Numbered from the stretch's first letter, positions 48,691 through 57,113 are shown. The stretch: 64,000 bases of DNA from Geomonas oryzisoli (GCF_018986915.1 NZ_CP076723.1:186001-250000); one strand, 5' to 3'. Notes: a model not told the origin generated them from the letters alone. Made by a program: numbers and translations.

Positions 48691-50028
48691 TTATTCGATG
48701 CCCAGGAAGAGCCGGTACACCTTTTCCGTGTCGCCCAGGGCGCGGGCGAGCGCGATCTTCGCCTCGGCATGCTGCGCCAGGGCGTTCAGTTCGTTGTCCC
48801 GGGCCCGCGCCAGCGCGTCCTGCGCCGTGACCACCTCGATGTTGTTGGCGATGCCGTTTCTGAATCGGTCGCCTGCGTACTGCAGTTCGCGCTCGGCGAG
48901 CTCGGCCCCCTCGCGAGCGGTGGCGACCTGGTCGGTGGCGGAAGTGAGGTTTAACAGGGCCTCCCGGATGTCCTGCTCCACGCCGAGCTTCAGGTCGGCG
49001 ATCTGGCGCTGGTTGCGTTCCAGGCGGCTGTCCAGCTCCAGGCGCTCACCCTTGCGGTCGTAGTCGAACAGGTTCAGCACCAGGTTGACCTGGAGCATGC
49101 CGGTGGGGTCGAGGTTGCTCATCTCCTGGCCGCTGGTGCCGTAGTTACCGCTCACCACGATCTTCGGAAGGTAGCGTGAGCGGGAGGCCTTCACCTGCTC
49201 CTCCAGCGAGGCGCGCTGGGAAAACAGCGAACGGTAGTCGGGACGGCTCTCCAGGGCTGCCTGGATTCCCTGCTCGATCCGCGGCGGTTCCAGGGGCTTG
49301 TAGGCGAGCTTGTCGGTGAGCGTGACAGGGGTGCCGAGATCGATGCCGACGCTGCGGGAGAGGGCGAGCAGGGCGAGCTGTGCGTTGTTACGCGTCACCA
49401 GGAGGTTCTGGCGGTCGTTGGCGAGCTGAACCTGGGCGCGCAGCACGTCCAGGCCGTCGGCCACCCCGGCGGCGCGCTGGTCCCGGGCGAGCTTCTCCAG
49501 CACCTCCGATGTCTGCACCCGGCTCTGCGCCGTCGCCACCCGGGCCTCGGTGTAGGCCGCGTTCAGGTACTGCACGGTGACCAGGCGGATCACCCCCCCG
49601 CGCGCGTCCCGGTAATCGTCGAGCCTGGCCTGCTTTTCCTTCTCAGCCGCCTTGATGGTGTGGTAGCTCTGCAGGTCGAGGATGTTCTGCTCGCCGTAGA
49701 TGCGGAAGTCGTAGCTGGTGAAGGGGCCGACCACGGCGGGAGAGTTCGGGAGGCTGATCCCCTGGGCGCGCAGGTTGCGGGTTTGCCAGGCGAAGGGAGT
49801 CTCGATGCGCAGGTGCGGGAGGTAGCTGGAGAGCCTCCGTTCCCGCGTCCCTTCCGCCTCGTCCACCCTGGTCCTGGCGAGGACCGCGTTGAGGTTCGTC
49901 TCCAGCCCGCGGGTGATGGCCTGGTCCAGCGACAGCGCGACAGGCGGGGAGTCCTGGGCGGCGGCCTCCCTGACCGCCATCCCGAGCAGCAGTAAAACGG
50001 TCACCAGTTTCAAGGTCTTTACGATCAT
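48691..50028 (-). CDS. TolC-family outer membrane efflux protein
   Basis: A 445-residue outer-membrane factor with a signal peptide (LVTVLLLLGMAVREAAA). Two repeats of the TolC fold are visible (SLDQAITRGLETNLNAVLAR near the start; ADLKLGVEQDIREALLNLTS near residue 340). It provides the outer-membrane duct for the exporter. It lies 26 bases behind tetR and 18 bases before the adaptor gene, so all seven genes form one operon. Confidence 0.94.
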   Translation of the reverse strand: MIVKTLKLVTVLLLLGMAVREAAAQDSPPVALSLDQAITRGLETNLNAVLARTRVDEAEGTRERRLSSYLPHLRIETPFAWQTRNLRAQGISLPNSPAVVGPFTSYDFRIYGEQNILDLQSYHTIKAAEKEKQARLDDYRDARGGVIRLVTVQYLNAAYTEARVATAQSRVQTSEVLEKLARDQRAAGVADGLDVLRAQVQLANDRQNLLVTRNNAQLALLALSRSVGIDLGTPVTLTDKLAYKPLEPPRIEQGIQAALESRPDYRSLFSQRASLEEQVKASRSRYLPKIVVSGNYGTSGQEMSNLDPTGMLQVNLVLNLFDYDRKGERLELDSRLERNQRQIADLKLGVEQDIREALLNLTSATDQVATAREGAELAERELQYAGDRFRNGIANNIEVVTAQDALARARDNELNALAQHAEAKIALARALGDTEKVYRLFLGIE

Positions 50029-50054
50029 GGCGTGTCCTTCGTTGCCTGTTGCTG

Positions 50055-50687
50055 TTACGAGCGCGCTCCGTCCACGAAGACCTGGATGCTCTTTTTCAGG
50101 TTCTCTTCCAGCGGATCAACCGGGTTGAGCGACCAGGTGATCATGGTGCCGAAGATGATGCGCTGGAAGCTCTGCGCGATGCTGAAGGCATCGAGGTCGC
50201 TGCGGAGCTCCCCTGACTGCTGGCGTCTGGCGATCAGGACGGCGAGCTGCTCGATGTTACGCTGCATCGCCTCCGCCATCCGCTTCTGGACCGTCTCGCT
50301 GCCGAACACGGCGGTCATCAGGCTCTGGATCAGCCCGGGACTCTTTTCCTGCTCCATGGTCAGCGTCACCGCCAGTTGCAGCAGAAGCGGCGCGAGCGGG
50401 CGGTCCGAGTCACGGTTGCTCGCGACGAATTCCGCCACCCGCTCCATCTGCAGTTCCCGGTATTCCAGCAGAACGCTTTCCTTGTTGTCGAAGTAGTTGA
50501 AGAAGGTTCCCTTGCCCACGTCCGCGGCGGCGGTGATCGCCTCTATCGTGGTGGCGTTGAACCCTCTCTCCGCAAAGAGCGAGAGCGCGGCACGAAAGAT
50601 CCGCTCCCTGGTTTCTTCGCTTCTCTTCGCCCTGCGGCCGGACTGGCGGCCGGCAGCGGCGGGGATCCGTTCGGTGGTGTTGCTCAT
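50055..50687 (-). CDS. TetR family regulator of the exporter operon
   Basis: A 210-residue TetR regulator. The helix-turn-helix is ETRERIFRAALSLFAERGFN followed by TTIEAITAAADVGKGTFFNYF. The C-terminal ligand domain is helical, with a conserved-looking TMEQEKSPGLI segment. It is the first gene of the operon and a TGACC-GAT-GGTCA palindrome lies between its promoter and start codon, so self-repression of the whole operon, relieved by an exported compound, is expected. The gene order matches E. coli ybiH-ybhGFSR. Confidence 0.94.
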   Translation of the reverse strand: MSNTTERIPAAAGRQSGRRAKRSEETRERIFRAALSLFAERGFNATTIEAITAAADVGKGTFFNYFDNKESVLLEYRELQMERVAEFVASNRDSDRPLAPLLLQLAVTLTMEQEKSPGLIQSLMTAVFGSETVQKRMAEAMQRNIEQLAVLIARRQQSGELRSDLDAFSIAQSFQRIIFGTMITWSLNPVDPLEENLKKSIQVFVDGARS

Positions 50688-50704
50688 CACGTCTCTCCTT
50701 AAGT

Positions 50705-50752
50705 TGACCGATGGTCAGGTGTGACTATAGGTCGTGTTGCGCAGTATGTCAA
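50705..50752 (-). promoter_or_regulatory. Promoter and TetR operator of the exporter operon
   Basis: On the minus strand a perfect TTGACA (50747-50752), a 17-base spacer and TATAGT (50724-50729). The 13-base palindrome TGACCGATGGTCA (50705-50717) sits at the expected transcription start, 18 bases before the tetR ATG. Confidence 0.85.
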
Positions 50753-50845
50753 GTGGTCGTGAGAAGAGGTGGGCAGGGTGGGGGAGGACGGTGGGGGAGT
50801 GGGGAAGTTATTGAGGCGGAAAACCAACACGCATCGCTACTAGCT

Positions 50846-50884
50846 AAAAAGAAAGGGGGGCTGTCTGTCGACAGCCCCCTTTAC
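50846..50884 (-). terminator. Rho-independent terminator of the 70-aa protein gene
   Basis: On the minus strand GGGGGCTGTC-GACA-GACAGCCCCC is followed by CTTTCTTTTT. It lies about 20 bases behind the stop codon at 50906. Confidence 0.85.
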
Positions 50885-50905
50885 TACGTCCTACTTCCAA
50901 CCTTC

Positions 50906-51118
50906 CTAGTCTTCCTCTTCACCCTGGTGCTTCGGCCCGCGCGGCAGCTCGAGCAGCTCGGCTCCGAGCGACTCCGCGATGAACTTCAGTTCGCACATGC
51001 GCATGTGCTGGCCGTACACCTTGAGATCGAGGTCCGCTACCGCCACCAGTACGTGCCGCGGCTGGTGGGCTCCGTCCTGCATCTTGGTCCTGTGCCGATA
51101 AAAGATTTTGCCTGCCAT
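50906..51118 (-). CDS. Hypothetical protein (70 aa)
   Basis: A 70-residue soluble protein beginning MAGKIFYRHRTKMQDGAHQP and ending RGPKHQGEEED. It has a basic N-terminal half and an acidic tail. VLVAVADLDLKVYGQHMRMC looks like two beta strands. No family is recognised. AAAGGAGG precedes the ATG and a strong terminator follows. It lies downstream of the MoSto-like gene and may share its transcript. Confidence 0.7.
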   Translation of the reverse strand: MAGKIFYRHRTKMQDGAHQPRHVLVAVADLDLKVYGQHMRMCELKFIAESLGAELLELPRGPKHQGEEED

Positions 51119-51234
51119 GAAAGGGTGCCTCCTTTCCTTTTTATCCTCCATGAGGAGGGGGTACACCTTCATTATACAGGTTGATCATGTGGACGGCCAG
51201 TCGATGTATCACATGAAAGTGTCGACCCGCTTCC

Positions 51235-52038
51235 TCACACCCTGATCAGGGTGCCCACCTTCTCCTTGCGGATCGCCATCCCCACGGTGCCGCGCTTGTG
51301 GCCGTTGACGATGCGAATCTCCTTCACGTTGGCCATGTCCCGCAAGAGGTAGAGCATCTTCCGCTCCAGGACCATGTCCTCCATGTCCATCTTGATCAGC
51401 TCGTCCACCGTGATCTCCTCGATCAGTTCCGCCTTGGGGTTCACGCGCGGATCTTCCGTGAAGAGCCCGTCGACGTTCTTGACCAGGATGCAGCTCTTCG
51501 CCCCCAGCACCTCCGCCATGAGCAGGGCGCCGGTGTCGGTGCGGTGCGGCGGGATGAGGCCCGTCTCCGGCGGGTGCTCGTAGAGCCCGTAGGGCGGGGT
51601 GCCGTGGATCACCGGCAGCAGCTTCAGGTGCAGCATGGTGGGGAGGTCGAGGAGGTCGCCGGTCTTGACGCGGCTCCCCCCCCAGCGGGAGAGGAGCAGG
51701 GTGACGATCTCGGCATTCTGCTCGCTGATCTTCCCGGCGAGCTCGGCAAGGACGCCGGTCGGCATGCCGAGGTCGATGCCGATGTCCAGGATGTGGCGCA
51801 CCCTTACGCCGCCGCCGGTAACCACCATGAGCTGGTTTTCCCGGGACAGCTCGCCGATCTCCTCCAGAAGCGGCAGGACCACCTCGCGCCCGTAGTCGAT
51901 GATGCCGTGCCCGCCGATCTTGACCACGTTCAGGTCGGGAACGAGCCGAAGCGTGGCGGCTCCTGCCCCGCGCTTGAGCCCCTTGCGGACCAGTGTTTCC
52001 CCCTTCAGGTGCGATTCGATTTCATGTCGTGCATTCAT
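51235..52038 (-). CDS. Molybdenum storage protein (MoSto)-like amino acid kinase
   Basis: A 267-residue amino-acid-kinase-fold protein, usually labelled uridylate kinase. From memory of Azotobacter MosA/MosB it shares their particular features rather than those of PyrH: the N-terminal VVKIGGHGIIDYGREVVLPL, the RVRHILDIGIDLGMPTGVLA helix, GTPPYGLYEHPPETGLIPPH and VNGHKRGTVGMAI near the end. MoSto packs polyoxomolybdate or tungstate in a cage driven by ATP. Only one subunit gene is present, so a homo-oligomer is implied. It follows a TiaS-like gene by 25 bases. Confidence 0.8.
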   Translation of the reverse strand: MNARHEIESHLKGETLVRKGLKRGAGAATLRLVPDLNVVKIGGHGIIDYGREVVLPLLEEIGELSRENQLMVVTGGGVRVRHILDIGIDLGMPTGVLAELAGKISEQNAEIVTLLLSRWGGSRVKTGDLLDLPTMLHLKLLPVIHGTPPYGLYEHPPETGLIPPHRTDTGALLMAEVLGAKSCILVKNVDGLFTEDPRVNPKAELIEEITVDELIKMDMEDMVLERKMLYLLRDMANVKEIRIVNGHKRGTVGMAIRKEKVGTLIRV

Positions 52039-52063
52039 AACAGAACCTCCAGTGTTGGGTTCA

Positions 52064-52813
52064 CTAATATTCCCGCAGCAGCCTTCGGGGGAGGGTCTCC
52101 CACGAGACGTTCTCGATTGGATGATCCGGAGGGCGAACCAGCAGCACCGATGCCCCGCCGCGCAGCACCGTCTTCGGCTTATCCCCGATGGAGACCGGCT
52201 CTTCCGGGGCCAGCGTGCTTCCGTCGAGGCCGCGCACCGCGTCGACGTCCGGCTGCTCGAGAAGCTCCCGCACGGTGAGCACCAGCCCGGGGCGTACCCC
52301 GGTGAGGCTTCCTCTCATGCGGCCGTCGTCGCCCGACAGTCGCAGCCCCACGCCGGCAAGGGCACCGATCACGCCGTGGCCGGTCCCGCCATGCTCGGAC
52401 AGGTGCACCCCGAGTCTGCCGGCCAGCTCCGTGGCCTCACTCTTGGTGATCACCTCCAGTTTGGCCCGCCTGCCGAACGCTACCAGCTCGGCAGGGGCTG
52501 CGATCTGCTCAAGGACAGCGACGCAGAGTCCCGGATCGGAGCCGTCGGCGCACTCCCGTCCCAGGAAGTCGCAGGCGAAGGAGATCAACTGCGCAAGAGC
52601 CCCCTGCTGCATCTCCACCGGAAAGCACATGGTGCTGTTGTGCGAGGTGTAGGGTATGTCGGGATGGACCAGCAACTGGTGCCGGCTGATGAACCCGGCT
52701 GTCCCCCAGCCGTTCTCCTCGATGGCTTCGGCGATGAGCGAGGCGATCTCACCGGTTCCCCTGCTGACAGAATTATCCGTATCGTCGATAGCTATCAGTA
52801 CTCGTACTGGCAT
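52064..52813 (-). CDS. TiaS-like protein (tRNA-Ile2 agmatinylcytidine synthetase N-domain-like)
   Basis: A 249-residue protein beginning VLIAIDDTDNSVSRGTGEIA, the DDTD-type motif of archaeal TiaS, followed by RHQLLVHPDIPYTSHNSTMC and a Gly-rich HGGTGHGVIGALAGVGLRL. The OB-fold and zinc ribbon that bind tRNA in TiaS are missing, so it is not expected to modify tRNA-Ile. In this context it forms an operon with a MoSto-like protein; a nucleotide-dependent role in metal handling is a guess. A promoter lies upstream. Confidence 0.72.
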   Translation of the reverse strand: MPVRVLIAIDDTDNSVSRGTGEIASLIAEAIEENGWGTAGFISRHQLLVHPDIPYTSHNSTMCFPVEMQQGALAQLISFACDFLGRECADGSDPGLCVAVLEQIAAPAELVAFGRRAKLEVITKSEATELAGRLGVHLSEHGGTGHGVIGALAGVGLRLSGDDGRMRGSLTGVRPGLVLTVRELLEQPDVDAVRGLDGSTLAPEEPVSIGDKPKTVLRGGASVLLVRPPDHPIENVSWETLPRRLLREY

Positions 52814-52853
52814 GGCGGCTGCTCTCTTTGGAGTGAACGGGAGCGACCGACAT

Positions 52854-52881
52854 ACTATAGCATGGTGTTGCAGGAACTTAA
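52854..52881 (-). promoter_or_regulatory. Predicted promoter of the TiaS-like / MoSto-like operon
   Basis: On the minus strand TTAAGT, a 16-base spacer and TATAGT, about 40 bases upstream of the start codon. Confidence 0.45.
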
Positions 52882-52994
52882 GGGGAGGGGGAGCGCTAGG
52901 TATGAAAAAAAGTTATTTTTTCTTTGGTAGTGAGGTGTGGTTCGTTGTGCCTATGGACGCTTCGCGTTTGAAGGGATAACCGGTGCAAGAAATG

Positions 52995-53023
52995 AAAAAG
53001 GGTTACGACTATGTCGTAACCCT
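52995..53023 (-). terminator. Terminator behind tRNA-Asn
   Basis: On the minus strand AGGGTTACGAC-ATA-GTCGTAACCCT, an 11-bp perfect stem, is followed by TTTTTC. It starts 10 bases after the tRNA 3' end. Confidence 0.9.
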
Positions 53024-53032
53024 ATTGATTTT

Positions 53033-53108
53033 TGGCTCCCGAGGTAGGACTCGAACCTACGACACACGGATTAACAGTCCGCTGATCTACCGACTGATCT
53101 ACTCGGGA
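53033..53108 (-). tRNA. tRNA-Asn (GTT)
   Basis: The 76-base cloverleaf has acceptor arms TCCCGAG / CTCGGGA, a D-loop with AGTCGGTAGA, the anticodon stem-loop CGGACTGTTAATCCG with GTT, a T-arm GTAGGTTCGAGTCCTAC and an encoded CCA end. It has its own consensus promoter and terminator. Confidence 0.97.
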
Positions 53109-53148
53109 ATATCTGGTTTTCTTCGCCCTGTGCCGCGAAGAGATTACG

Positions 53149-53177
53149 TGTATAGCATAGCGGTTTTTGGCTGTCAA
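53149..53177 (-). promoter_or_regulatory. Promoter of tRNA-Asn
   Basis: On the minus strand a perfect TTGACA, a 17-base spacer and TATACA, ending about 40 bases before the mature 5' end. Confidence 0.85.
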
Positions 53178-53322
53178 TAATATTTCTGCTGCCTCTTCAA
53201 TAGAGCCTGTCATTTTTTGCACGGGGATATTTGCTTGATTTCGTAGTGTCGGCAAATCGATTACTTGTGCTGCAGTCCTGTTCGCATGCCTCATAGAGTC
53301 TGCGGCGCGGTGTTCCCTGGCG

Positions 53323-53352
53323 TTGACATTAATCGCCGCCGCGGGATATATT
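53323..53352 (+). promoter_or_regulatory. Predicted promoter of the CDF-like gene
   Basis: TTGACA, an 18-base spacer and TATATT, 41 bases upstream of the ATG at 53394. The other 150 bases between this and the tRNA promoter show nothing recognisable. Confidence 0.65.
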
Positions 53353-53393
53353 CAAAACTCTTGATACATTCTCCTGGATGCCAAAAGGACCCC

Positions 53394-54023
53394 ATGAACA
53401 GGCAACTCGAAAGGCTGTACCGGACGGCGGCGCTCCTGGCGCTCATCACCATCTTCTACAACATCCTCGAAGGGGTCGTGTCCGCCTGGTTCGGTTTCGA
53501 AGACGAATCACTGGCGCTCTTCGGGTTCGGTCTGGACTCCTTCGTCGAGGTGGTTTCCGGCGCGGGCATCTGGCACATGGTGCGCCGCCAGCGGGAAAAC
53601 CCCGAGCAGGCCCCCGACCAGTTCGAGCGCGGCGCGCTCAGGATAACCGGCGGCGGCTTTTACCTCCTTGCGGCCGGACTCCTCTTCACCGCCGCTTATG
53701 ACGCCTTTCGCGGCCACGCGCCCACCACCACCTTCTGGGGTATCGTCGTTTCCTGCATCTCCATACTTTCCATGTGGCTGTTGATCCAGCAGAAGGTCAA
53801 GGTGGGGAAGGCGCTCGGCTCCCAGGCCATCCTCGCCGACGCCGCCTGCACCAAGGTCTGTCTCTATCTCTCCGTCATCCTGCTTGTCTCCAGCGCCGGC
53901 TACTACCTTACCGGCATCGGCTGGCTCGATTCGGCCGGAGCCCTCGGTATCGCCTGGTTCAGCCTGAAAGAGGGGAAGGAGGCCTTCGACAAGGCAAGCG
54001 GCCTCCCCTGTTCATGCAGTTGA
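53394..54023 (+). CDS. Cation-efflux-like membrane protein (CDF transmembrane domain only)
   Basis: A 209-residue protein with about six hydrophobic helices. The second, LALFGFGLDSFVEVVSGAGI, resembles the Asp-containing helix of cation diffusion facilitators, and AILADAACTKVCLYLSVILL resembles the paired helix V with Asp and Cys. The cytoplasmic C-terminal domain of CDF proteins is missing. It may be a metal transporter or a relative of unknown substrate. The ATG follows AAAAGGACCCC. Confidence 0.75.
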   Translation: MNRQLERLYRTAALLALITIFYNILEGVVSAWFGFEDESLALFGFGLDSFVEVVSGAGIWHMVRRQRENPEQAPDQFERGALRITGGGFYLLAAGLLFTAAYDAFRGHAPTTTFWGIVVSCISILSMWLLIQQKVKVGKALGSQAILADAACTKVCLYLSVILLVSSAGYYLTGIGWLDSAGALGIAWFSLKEGKEAFDKASGLPCSCS

Positions 54024-54264
54024 AGTTCAGCGGGTTAGCCGGAGGCTGACCACAACTTTTCGTGTCGAGACCGCCTGCACCGTTTATGGTGCCGATGACC
54101 GGAATCGAAGAGCGACTCCTCTTTGCCCGAACGGATTCGCTCCCCGTAGTGCTCCTACTAAGCTGGTAAAAAAGGAGCAGCTTTTCTTGCGCCCCGTGCA
54201 AAGGATGGTAGCCTTTCTCATGTGTTTTGGCTGCTATCGTTTTAACAAAGGAGGGCGCTCGTAG

Positions 54265-54690
54265 ATGCTCAAAGAATTCAAGCAGTTCGCGTTGAAGGGA
54301 AACGTGCTCGATCTGGCAATTGCGGTCGTCATCGGCGCGGCCTTCGGCAAGGTGGTAAGCTCTTTCGTCGCAGACATCATCACCCCCCCCATCGGCAGAC
54401 TCCTCGGCAACATCGATTTTTCCTCCTTGTTCCTCAACCTCTCCAGCACCCCGGTCCGGTCGGTAGCGGAAGCCAAGGCCGCGGGGGTACCAGTGATCGC
54501 CTACGGCCTCTTCCTGAACTCCGTGTTCGACTTCGTCATCGTAGCCTTTGCACTGTTCCTGCTGGTGCGGCAGGTCAACAGGCTGATGCCGGCACCGGCC
54601 GCACCCGTGACCACCAAGGAATGCCCGCACTGCTGCACCATGATTCCGGTCAAGGCTTCACGCTGCCCCAATTGCACATCCAACCAGTAG
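54265..54690 (+). CDS. mscL: Large-conductance mechanosensitive channel
   Basis: A 141-residue Msc[21 protein letters not shown] and [20 protein letters not shown] form TM1, and [20 protein letters not shown] forms TM2. It opens under membrane tension to release solutes. The C-terminal helix is replaced or followed by a zinc-ribbon-like CPHC-x13-CPNC tail ([19 protein letters not shown]), seen in some MscL proteins. AAAGGAGGGCG precedes the start. The 241-base gap upstream has no clear feature. Confidence 0.96.
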   Translation: MLKEFKQFALKGNVLDLAIAVVIGAAFGKVVSSFVADIITPPIGRLLGNIDFSSLFLNLSSTPVRSVAEAKAAGVPVIAYGLFLNSVFDFVIVAFALFLLVRQVNRLMPAPAAPVTTKECPHCCTMIPVKASRCPNCTSNQ

Positions 54691-54760
54691 GAGCTGAACG
54701 AGCCGCGCACCCGAAAAGCTAGACAACATTAGAAGCCTAAACAAACAGAGGAGGTGTCAG

Positions 54761-56143
54761 ATGAAAAAGTACCTGCTGTTGCTTGTTCTGGTTCCAGCAC
54801 TGTTGTTCACCCTGCTCCCGCAGGCACGCGCCGAAATCAAGGCGCAAAGCTTCTCCCTCTCACCCTTTGTCGGCGGCTACACCTTCATCGGCAAGGAACA
54901 CCTGGAGACCGCGCCGGCCTTCGGGGTGCGCGGCGGCTACAACCTCACCCAGCACTTCGGACTCGAAGCCGTGTTCGACTACGTTCCCACCGAAGGAAAG
55001 CGGAACAGCAACATCGGCGACCTCGATGCCTACAACTACCACCTCGACATGCTTTATCACTTCCTTCCGGACCGGCAGCTGGTTCCCTACGTCGCCGCCG
55101 GCTACGGCGGACAGTCCCGCGAAGCGAAGGGAAACTTCGAGACCAGCAGGCCCGCTTTCAATTACGGTGTCGGCTTGAAATACTTCCTCACCGATGCGCT
55201 GGCCTTGCGCGGCGATCTGAGGCACCTGATCCTGAGGGAAGACGGCGAGTCGTTCCACAACCTGGAGTACAGCGTCGGCGTTGATTTCGTATTCGGCGGC
55301 GTTAAAGCGGCACCTGCAGTTGCGGCCAAACCGGAACCGGCACCGCCGGCACCGGCACCTGCCGAGGAACCGCCGCTGGAGCCGGTGCCTGCGGCTGAGC
55401 CGACCCCGGGTCACTACAAGTACTGCGTCACTCTGCACGGCGAGTTCGACATTGACAAGGCGGCCATCCGTCAGGAGGACAAGGATCAGATCGGTGTGGT
55501 CTGCGAGTTCATGAAGCAGTATCCGACCACCACCGCCGTGATCGAGGGGCACACCGACAACGTGGGAGCACCCGAGTACAACCTCGGCCTCTCCAAGCGT
55601 CGCGCCGAGGCCGTAGTCGACTACATGGTCGCCAGCTGCGGCATCGACCGCTCCCGTCTCGAGGCGCGCGGCTTCGGCATGGCGCGCCCCGTGGCGTCCA
55701 ACGCCACCGACGAGGGGCGGCAGGCGAACCGTCGTATCGAGGCGATCATCGACTGTGCCTTCGACGTGAAGGAGGTCAAGCCTCCCGAGCGTCTGTGCAT
55801 GGCGCTGGTGGTCGAATTCGACACCGGCAAGGCGAACATCAAGCCGCAGTACAAGGATGAAATGGCGAAGGTAGCCGACTACATGAAGAAATACCCGACC
55901 ACCACCGCGGTCATCGAAGGGCATACCGATAACGTCGGCGGGTACGAGTACAACATGAAGCTGTCGCGGGAGCGCGCCGAGAGCGCGGTGCAGTACCTGG
56001 TCGACAACTTCGGCATCGAGAAGAGCCGCCTCGCCGCCAAAGGTTACGGCTACACCAGGCGTATCGCCTATAACAGCACCGCCGAAGGCCGCGCCAAGAA
56101 CCGCAGGATCAACGCCATCATCGACTGCGTGGTTACTAAATAG
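54761..56143 (+). CDS. OmpA-family protein with two tandem OmpA domains
   Basis: A 460-residue outer-membrane protein: signal peptide (LLLLVLVPALLFTLLPQARA), an eight-stranded-barrel-like region (residues 28-185), a Pro/Ala/Glu linker (APAVAAKPEPAPPAPAPAEE) and two peptidoglycan-binding OmpA domains. Each domain repeats YPTTTAVIEGHTDNVG (residues near 250 and 380) and a GRxxNRRIxAIIDC end. The duplicated part is very similar at DNA level. The barrel domain should anchor the envelope to the wall at two points. AGGAGG precedes the ATG; a terminator follows. Confidence 0.94.
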   Translation: MKKYLLLLVLVPALLFTLLPQARAEIKAQSFSLSPFVGGYTFIGKEHLETAPAFGVRGGYNLTQHFGLEAVFDYVPTEGKRNSNIGDLDAYNYHLDMLYHFLPDRQLVPYVAAGYGGQSREAKGNFETSRPAFNYGVGLKYFLTDALALRGDLRHLILREDGESFHNLEYSVGVDFVFGGVKAAPAVAAKPEPAPPAPAPAEEPPLEPVPAAEPTPGHYKYCVTLHGEFDIDKAAIRQEDKDQIGVVCEFMKQYPTTTAVIEGHTDNVGAPEYNLGLSKRRAEAVVDYMVASCGIDRSRLEARGFGMARPVASNATDEGRQANRRIEAIIDCAFDVKEVKPPERLCMALVVEFDTGKANIKPQYKDEMAKVADYMKKYPTTTAVIEGHTDNVGGYEYNMKLSRERAESAVQYLVDNFGIEKSRLAAKGYGYTRRIAYNSTAEGRAKNRRINAIIDCVVTK

Positions 56144-56203
56144 ACAAAGATTAAGATTAAGATTAAGAGAACCGGGCCGTTGCTGATCACAAATTGCCCA
56201 ATA

Positions 56204-56235
56204 AAAAAGGGGAGGCCGTATGGCTTCCCCTTTTT
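56204..56235. terminator. Bidirectional terminator behind the OmpA gene
   Basis: AAAAAGGGGAGGCC-GTAT-GGCTTCCCCTTTTT gives a 14-bp stem (one G-U) with A and T runs on both sides, so it can serve both strands. Three GATTAA units (56149-56168) precede it. Confidence 0.88.
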
Positions 56236-56260
56236 GTTGTGTTGTCTCGACGCTATCTCA

Positions 56261-56365
56261 CTCCGCTCCCCTCCCCCGGAGGGGGAGGGCTAGGGAGGGG
56301 GAGCAGGCGGCTCGTTCAAACAATCCCCCCTCCCGTCCTCCCCCCTCCAGGGGGAGGAGAGTTGG
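56261..56365. repeat. REPIN-like inverted pair of CCCTCCCCC hairpins
   Basis: CCCTCCCCC-GGA-GGGGGAGGG (56269-56289) faces a second hairpin, CTCCCCCCTCCAGGGGGAG (about 56338-56357). They are linked by TAGGGAGGGGGAG and its approximate complement. It is the same layout as at 4516-4598 and lies between two convergent genes. Confidence 0.85.
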
Positions 56366-56372
56366 TCTCCCT

Positions 56373-57026
56373 CTAACCTATCTCTTTCGCGATGAACCGC
56401 TGCACGCCGCGCAGCATCTCGTCTACGTCCGCGGTGCGGTACCTCTCTCCCTGTCCGGACAGGAAGTCCGCTTTCATGTAGCACCAGTCCTTGACCCGCT
56501 GGTAGGTCCCCACCTGGTATGCCTTCGCCTGGTAGAGCGCCTCGTTCATCTCATCGGTGCTTCCCGTCGCGATCCCCTTGTTGGCGCAGATCAGCATCAG
56601 CACCTGTTCCAGCAGCACCGAGGCAAGGATGCAGGCGGTATGGTTGTCACCGCGTTTCAAAAAATCGGAGGTCCTGCCGCCCAGGTATTCCAGCACCGCA
56701 TGGTCCAGAAAAAGGCTGATCTCGGTGAGGCCTCCCTGTTCGTATTCCTCGCGGGCGGACTGCACGATGGCGCGGCAGTTGTCGAAGCTTTCCTTGTAGG
56801 TGATGTTGATGATCTTGGAATAGATGGACTGGAAGTTGCGGTAGTAGGCGCTTTCCTCACCGAAGATCTGCTGCAGCAGGCTGAGCGCCGAGTTGGCCCA
56901 GTCCTGGAACAGCTTGGAATCGACGGTGGCCGCGATGTCGTTGATCAGCTGGGAGGAGCTGACCTTTTTCGCCTTTTCGGCCAGTTCCTCGAACTTGCGG
57001 GTGACGGTGTAGTCGAGTCTCAGCAT
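56373..57026 (-). CDS. Hypothetical protein, HEPN-like (217 aa)
   Basis: A 217-residue, mostly helical soluble protein. HTACILASVLLEQVLMLICA (near residue 130) and the downstream EALYQAKAYQVGTYQRVKDW resemble the paired helices of HEPN / abortive-infection-type domains, but the catalytic RxxxxH of HEPN RNases is not evident. No firm family. It is transcribed alone, convergent with the OmpA gene, with GGGGGC before the ATG. Confidence 0.7.
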   Translation of the reverse strand: MLRLDYTVTRKFEELAEKAKKVSSSQLINDIAATVDSKLFQDWANSALSLLQQIFGEESAYYRNFQSIYSKIINITYKESFDNCRAIVQSAREEYEQGGLTEISLFLDHAVLEYLGGRTSDFLKRGDNHTACILASVLLEQVLMLICANKGIATGSTDEMNEALYQAKAYQVGTYQRVKDWCYMKADFLSGQGERYRTADVDEMLRGVQRFIAKEIG

Positions 57027-57113
57027 GACGCTTGCCCCCTTTGGGGTCTACGGATCTGTAAACGCCTGTCAAGTTATAGTTTTATAGAGGAAAAGTCAAG
57101 AAACGGCTAAGGC

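Noticed and set aside
53022-53294. Minus-strand ORF of 90 codons over tRNA-Asn
   Set aside because: Half of it is the tRNA itself and the rest is the tRNA promoter region.
54024-54264. Cyclic-di-GMP (GEMM) riboswitch in the gap before mscL
   Set aside because: The GCAAACC and GACGCAAAGCC core strands are absent; only short unrelated hairpins are seen.
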